Shown piece after piece: positions 36,986 through 40,571 of a DNA stretch of 40,571 bases. Below the pieces are notes generated by a model. The model was not told where the DNA came from, did not search any database, and saw only the letters and a program-made list of their open reading frames with translations. The first letter of the stretch is position 1, and the number at the start of each line of letters is the position of its first letter. A program made the translations under genes and the position numbers. Source of the DNA: JALZUE01 sp051251725 (lineage in GTDB: Bacteria > Pseudomonadota > Gammaproteobacteria > Enterobacterales > Alteromonadaceae); assembly GCA_051251725.1 (NCBI GenBank), contig JBPOFN010000038.1, positions 1 through 40,571 of the forward strand, read 5' to 3'.

Positions 36986-37778
36986 CGCGACAATGTAAAT
37001 AGAAAAAAAAAGACTAAATGTGAAAGTGTTTTATAAAATCAATTTTCTCTGACCCCATTGATTTTTGACTTGATGCAAATATTCAGGTTATAAAGTATTT
37101 ATCAGGAAAAATACTTTCTCGCTTGGTTTTCTTATTTTTGTATCTTGCGGCGGTGGCCGCAGCATGTAAGAGGGAAAAAACGACTGTTTCCCTCTTACAA
37201 CTCCCTCGTCGCCCAACTCAGCGGAATACTTTGATTATATTCTAGCGCTTATTTGTTATACCTGATGATGGTACATCCATGTACCGACATCAGTACTCGG
37301 CTTCGACATATAGGGATGTATTAATGACGTGAAGGCATGGATGCCTAAGAACGTCCTGCCTCGTATAACAAAACGCTGTGCTACAACATAATCAAACCGC
37401 TTCAATGGGGCTGGTGTTGAATTCAAGGCTCATTTCTTTTAGACATTAATTTCAAATATATTTAAGTAACAAACTTAATGCAGCGAAGCAAACAGCCAAA
37501 ACACAAACCTAGAACGGAGCATGATCCTGCTTGGAAAAATGTCTGAATGAGAAATAAATATCAGCTATTGCTGGCAGGACGCCAGCAAAGTGAAGGTGAC
37601 ATGGATTATGTTCAGGGATGAACGGTAGCGTGCGATGCCATGGATGGCAAGGAGCACAGTGCGTTCTGAACGTTAGCTCGAGATATTTATTTATCATGAA
37701 GAACAACATTTTTCAGCAGCGCTGGGGAGTCCAGAGGGAAATTTAAAACTTAGCGCGTTAGTATCCCCTCACTTTTCT
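36971..37778. repeat. Structured non-coding module, copy A (808 bases)
   Basis: Begins with a 24-base border repeat (36971-36994) that contains the small hairpin GTCGC-CACC-GCGAC. Long inverted pairs follow in order: 37092-37100/37109-37117; TGCGGC/GCCGCA (37146-37161); a perfect 13-base stem 37165-37177/37187-37199; a branched structure closed by TTTGATTAT (37230) and ATAATCAAA (37388), with TTTGTTATAC (37252) pairing to 37363-37372 and two tip hairpins inside; a stem AAATAAATATC (37552) with 37682-37692; and a last pair near 37732-37780. Single-strand blocks such as AAACCGCTTCAATGGG (from 37394) and GCAGCGCTGGGGAGTCCAGA (from 37716) are shared with copy B. No credible open reading frame. 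Confidence 0.8.
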
Positions 37779-38462
37779 GGGTGTAGTCGCCACCGCGACA
37801 ATAAACCATAAACAAACATAAACAAACATAAACATTACAGTTTGAAAGTATTTATCAGGTGAAATACTTTCAAGTCTGATGGTACTTTCTAAATATATTG
37901 CGGCGGTGGCCGCTCCACACAAGGGGGAAAGAACACCCATTTCCCCCTTGCATCCCTCGACAACTGCTCCTGCGTTGTTCTACCTCCTGCATCCATGCAG
38001 TCGCCTCGGTGCCCAGCTCAGCGGAAACTTTGATAATCTGCTAGCCTATCACTCGATACCTGCCGAATGCTCGTCCCTGCGCGCGGCAGCCCTCGACATC
38101 CATGTCTAGGGTCGAGTGCTACCTTTGCTAGCTGATTATCAAACCGCTTCAATGGGACTAATCATGAATTCAAGGCTCACTTATTTTTAGGGTTCAAAAA
38201 CCAATAAATAATAAGAACGATCAAAGTATTCAGAGTACTGCGAAATAAACCAGCAATAACCAAACTAAAACGAAGCATGATCCTGCTTGGGAAAATGTCT
38301 GAATGGGAAATAAATATTAGCTATTGCTGGCAGGACGCCAGCAAAGTGAAGTAGCACATGGATGTGCGTTCTGAACGTTAGCTCGAATATTTATTTATCA
38401 TGAAGAACAACATTTTTCTGCAGCGCTGGGGAGTCCAGAGGTGCGCAGCGTAGCGCCCCTCT
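37779..38462. repeat. Structured non-coding module, copy B (684 bases)
   Basis: Same order of elements as copy A: border repeat 37779-37802; a 12-base stem 37842-37853/37862-37873; GCGGC/GCCGC (37900-37913); an 11-base stem CAAGGGGGAAA (37920) with 37940-37950; an extra hairpin CTGCAT/ATGCAG (37987-38000); a branched structure closed by TTTGATAATC (38029) and 38134-38143 with GCTAGC and CACTCGA pairs inside; a stem AAATAAATATT (38308) with 38386-38396; and CCAGAGG/CCTCTGG (38435-38464). Several stems differ from copy A at both partners, so pairing is kept. A TAAACAAACA-type repeat follows the border. Confidence 0.8.
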
Positions 38463-38649
38463 GGGTGCCGTCGCCACCGCGACAATATAACGAGAAATAA
38501 ATTACAATCTGAAAAGCATTTAACCTTTTAATATAACCATCCTGTTTATGAATAACCTGCTCTTATTGTTTGAAACTTGCTTTACACAACTACCACGCTC
38601 CGATAGCTTATAGAATAACAAATTGAATACTCATAACTTGGCGCTATAA
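38463..38649. repeat. Third border repeat and partial copy C, then spacer to the NTPase gene
   Basis: The border repeat recurs at 38463-38486 with two changes. The next ~30 bases (ATTACAATCTGAAAAGCATTT and on, from about 38502) resemble the start of copy B after its border, then similarity fades. The remaining bases up to 38649 must contain the promoter of the NTPase gene; I see no strong promoter or ribosome-binding site. Confidence 0.6.
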
Positions 38650-40402
38650 ATGGAAGCAATTACAAAACAAATACAGGACTTACTTACTGATGATTCATTT
38701 CCTTCCATGATTCAATTAGATGGTAATTGGGGTTCAGGTAAAACACATTATGTTGAAACGAGCCTTAAAGGTAAACTTACATCTTTGTACGAGAAAAAAA
38801 ACATCATTTATTTTTCAGTCTTTGGTTTAACAAGCCTTGCAGACTTCCGTGACAAATTAATCTCCTCGTCTTACCTCAGCGATAAAGTTGATACCCATTT
38901 ATTAGATAAATTGAAAGATAGTGCTTTCGGTATTTTCTCTGCTTTAGGTTCTGAGAGTACAAGTACTCTGGGGAAATTAATAAACACATCTAGCGGTGCG
39001 ATTAAACATGCAATGATCGCAAAATTAGATAATTTAATTATTCTACTTGATGATTTAGAACGATTAAGTGATGAAGCACTAAAAGAAAATATTATAGGTG
39101 AATGTCTACATCTGGCTGAAGAAAAGGATATATCATTTATTTTTATTTTAAACTCTTCAGAGCTTAAAATTAAAAATACATTACTAGAAAAAGCGTTCGC
39201 TGGAAAAATCAAATTCCGTTATACCACTAAAGAATTATTTACTATCGCCTTTAATGAAAAATATAAAAATTTAATTCCACATAAAAAATCAATTATTAGT
39301 CTAATAGACAAGTACGAACTTAATAATTTACGTGTATTACAACGCGTCAGTTTTAAACTTAATCAAATATATCTTCAAATAAAAGATATAAAAGATATAG
39401 ATATGGAAACAACAATTGAACTGTTTACAAAAGATCTTATAAGAATTGCTTGTTTGCATTATTGTCATAATGAATCACCAGAACAGATATTTAACGAATT
39501 GAAAGTAAGTTCACTATCGCAAGCCGTCAAAGAGCAGTTAGCAGTTAGCAGATAAAGAAAAGAAAAATATTGATGAAAAACATAAATTATTTAATAAGTA
39601 TCGAGATAATTACCCTCCATCAAAAGAAATGATTTATTTCTGTTGTAACGAAAAATCAATAACGACAAACATTGAAGGTTTAGGCCGAGTTATTCTAAAA
39701 ACCAACGCTGTAGATCAATTACTTTTCAATCATTCAGCACTATATGATAAAAAATTTCAAGAGCACCTGACTGAATTAAATAACTTTATACAAAATAATG
39801 ATAACGTACCAATTAAACGCTGGTTTGAGGCGTGTGAATTTTATGTCGAGTTAATTAAAAATAATTTTGTAGACGAAACGACACAAGACTTTATAAGCAA
39901 AATTACATCTGATATAAAAAATAAAAATTTTTATTCCGAAAGTGAAAATCATACACGCTCCTTTAAATTAAATGATGCCGAAATTTGTAACTTATTCAAA
40001 ATCGAAAACAAAAAACTTCAACAACAAGCCAAAAAAATACGTGATGATGAATTATTTAAAAAGTTAGAAATTTCTTGGCAAGGTGTTGAGGAAGAAATTA
40101 ATACACAATTTCGTAGCTCTGATTTTATTAATAAATTCACTGCGAACGAGTGGTTTACAGCTATACGTAAATGGCAATTTGAAGATGTTGGGAATTTTAC
40201 CTATTTCATAAGAGAACGATATAACTCCCAAAATATTAGTGAATCTTTAAGTAATGAAATAGCTGTGCTTGAAGATTTACAAAAATTACTTGAACTAGAA
40301 ATAGCTACTCTACAAGGTCAACAAAAAGGTACTTTAACTATGTTAAACAATGCAATCACAGTGGCTATTACACAATTATCACCTAAAAATCCAAACACAT
40401 AG
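38650..40402 (+). pseudogene. KAP-like P-loop NTPase, frame split by a 7-base duplication
   Basis: The first frame (38650-39555, 301 codons) has Walker A GNWGSGKT (residues 25-32) and Walker B LIILLDDLERL (Asp134-Asp135), as in KAP-family NTPases, many of which belong to anti-phage or mobile modules. It stops at 39553. The second frame (from 39629 to 40402, open upstream to 39540) carries the helical C-terminal part. Between them AGCAGTT is duplicated; removing one copy joins the frames smoothly (VKEQLADKEK) into one 581-residue protein. No membrane segments are evident. The gene is AT-rich and stands alone, framed by the non-coding array and the gcvP terminator. It is either a fresh pseudogene or a gene switched on and off by slippage. 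KAP assignment is by motif only. Confidence 0.78.
39533..39551 (+). repeat. AGCAGTT tandem duplication (2.7 copies) causing the frameshift
   Basis: AGCAGTT at 39533-39539 and 39540-39546, then AGCAG at 39547-39551. Two full copies put TAA in frame 14 bases later; one or four copies would keep the long frame open. Confidence 0.93.
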
Positions 40403-40413
40403 AGATAAACAAA

Positions 40414-40436
40414 AAAGCGAGCCTTAAGCTCGCTTT
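40414..40436. terminator. Bidirectional terminator between the NTPase gene and gcvP
   Basis: AAAGCGAGC (40414-40422) pairs with GCTCGCTTT (40428-40436) around CTTAA. On the minus strand the stem is followed by TTTTTTG, a good terminator for gcvP. On the plus strand it ends the NTPase transcript with a short T run. Confidence 0.88.
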
Positions 40437-40463
40437 CAAATCAACTAAATATAAACCAAAACC

Positions 40464-40571
40464 TTAGTCCTGATACGTCTCAATCGGCGGACAAGAACAA
40501 ATCAAATTCCTATCCCCATAAACATCATCAATCCTATTAACCGTTGGCCAAAACTTATTCGCTGCGGCTGC
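40464..40571 (-). CDS. gcvP: Glycine dehydrogenase (glycine cleavage P protein), C-terminal end only
   Basis: The last 35 codons of a gene that continues beyond the window. The translated end NKFWPTVNRIDDVYGDRN followed by CSCPPIETYQD matches the very conserved C terminus of GcvP, the pyridoxal-phosphate enzyme that decarboxylates glycine in the glycine cleavage system. The frame is open to the window edge. It fixes the right border of the accessory region as core chromosome. Confidence 0.93.
   Translation of the reverse strand, partial: AAAANKFWPTVNRIDDVYGDRNLICSCPPIETYQD

Noticed and set aside
37252..37372. Integron attC site (GTTATAC and GTATAAC arms)
   Set aside because: The arms do not fit GTTRRRY, there is no cassette gene and no integrase, and copy B lacks the words.
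37509..38109. Short open frames of 60-76 codons in the array
   Set aside because: They follow hairpin stems, differ between copies, and have no start signals; treated as non-coding.
36971..38486. CRISPR-like array (repeats with spacers)
   Set aside because: Spacers of 660-780 bases are related to each other and contain hairpins, and there are no cas genes.
40464..40571. Glycine riboswitch near gcvP
   Set aside because: Only the 3' end of gcvP is in the window; a riboswitch would precede the operon, outside it.

Overview
The window looks like a chromosomal segment of a low-GC marine gammaproteobacterium of the Alteromonadales, probably Colwelliaceae-like. I infer this from the protein content: an RhlE-type helicase, ArfA, a gcvP 3' end, paired TonB-dependent receptors without SusD, and an UxaABC/TRAP uronate pathway. 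No database search was possible, so the genus is a guess.

Layout. Positions 1-2612 hold housekeeping genes: a 24-unit heptamer repeat touching the 3' side of a DEAD-box helicase gene, an arfA ribosome-rescue gene whose stop codon lies in the loop of a long hairpin, and a small zinc-ribbon protein. Positions 2949-36547 form a large pectin-utilisation locus. It encodes a CE12 deacetylase, a PL1 lyase, two TonB-dependent receptors, a 2416-residue lipoprotein that joins a CE8 pectin methylesterase to a PL1 pectate lyase among five copies of an unrecognised ~165-residue module, an AEC permease, a GH28 polygalacturonase, UxaC, a DUF4861-like/GH105 fusion lipoprotein, a GH43, an esterase, a LacI-family regulator, a DctPQM TRAP transporter, UxaB, UxaA and a second, divergent CE8.

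Regulation. Near-identical palindromes (TTGCCACCGGTGGCAA) occur seven times, always at the promoters of these operons, and the LacI-type protein at 28236-29273 is the obvious candidate to bind them. Several sites lie on recognisable sigma70 elements. An eighth copy is rebuilt as a perfect 14-bp hairpin at the end of the second receptor gene.

How the genes work together. CE12 and CE8 esterases remove acetyl and methyl groups, PL1 and GH28 cut homogalacturonan, and GH105, GH43 and the esterase attack unsaturated ends and side chains. The receptors carry oligomers across the outer membrane and the TRAP system imports uronates. UxaC, UxaB and UxaA convert galacturonate to 2-keto-3-deoxygluconate. 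KdgK, Eda and KduI/KduD are not in the window.

Positions 36548-40402 are an accessory region: a nested palindrome that may be an insertion-sequence scar, the stub of a carbohydrate-binding module, and two full and one partial tandem copy of a 0.7-0.8 kb non-coding module. The module copies differ in sequence but keep the same long hairpins through paired base changes, and six hairpins end in the same tip (CATGGATG or its complement). Then comes a KAP-like P-loop NTPase gene split by a 7-bp tandem duplication. The window closes with a bidirectional terminator and the 3' end of gcvP. The structured array and the split NTPase are the least explained parts of the window.
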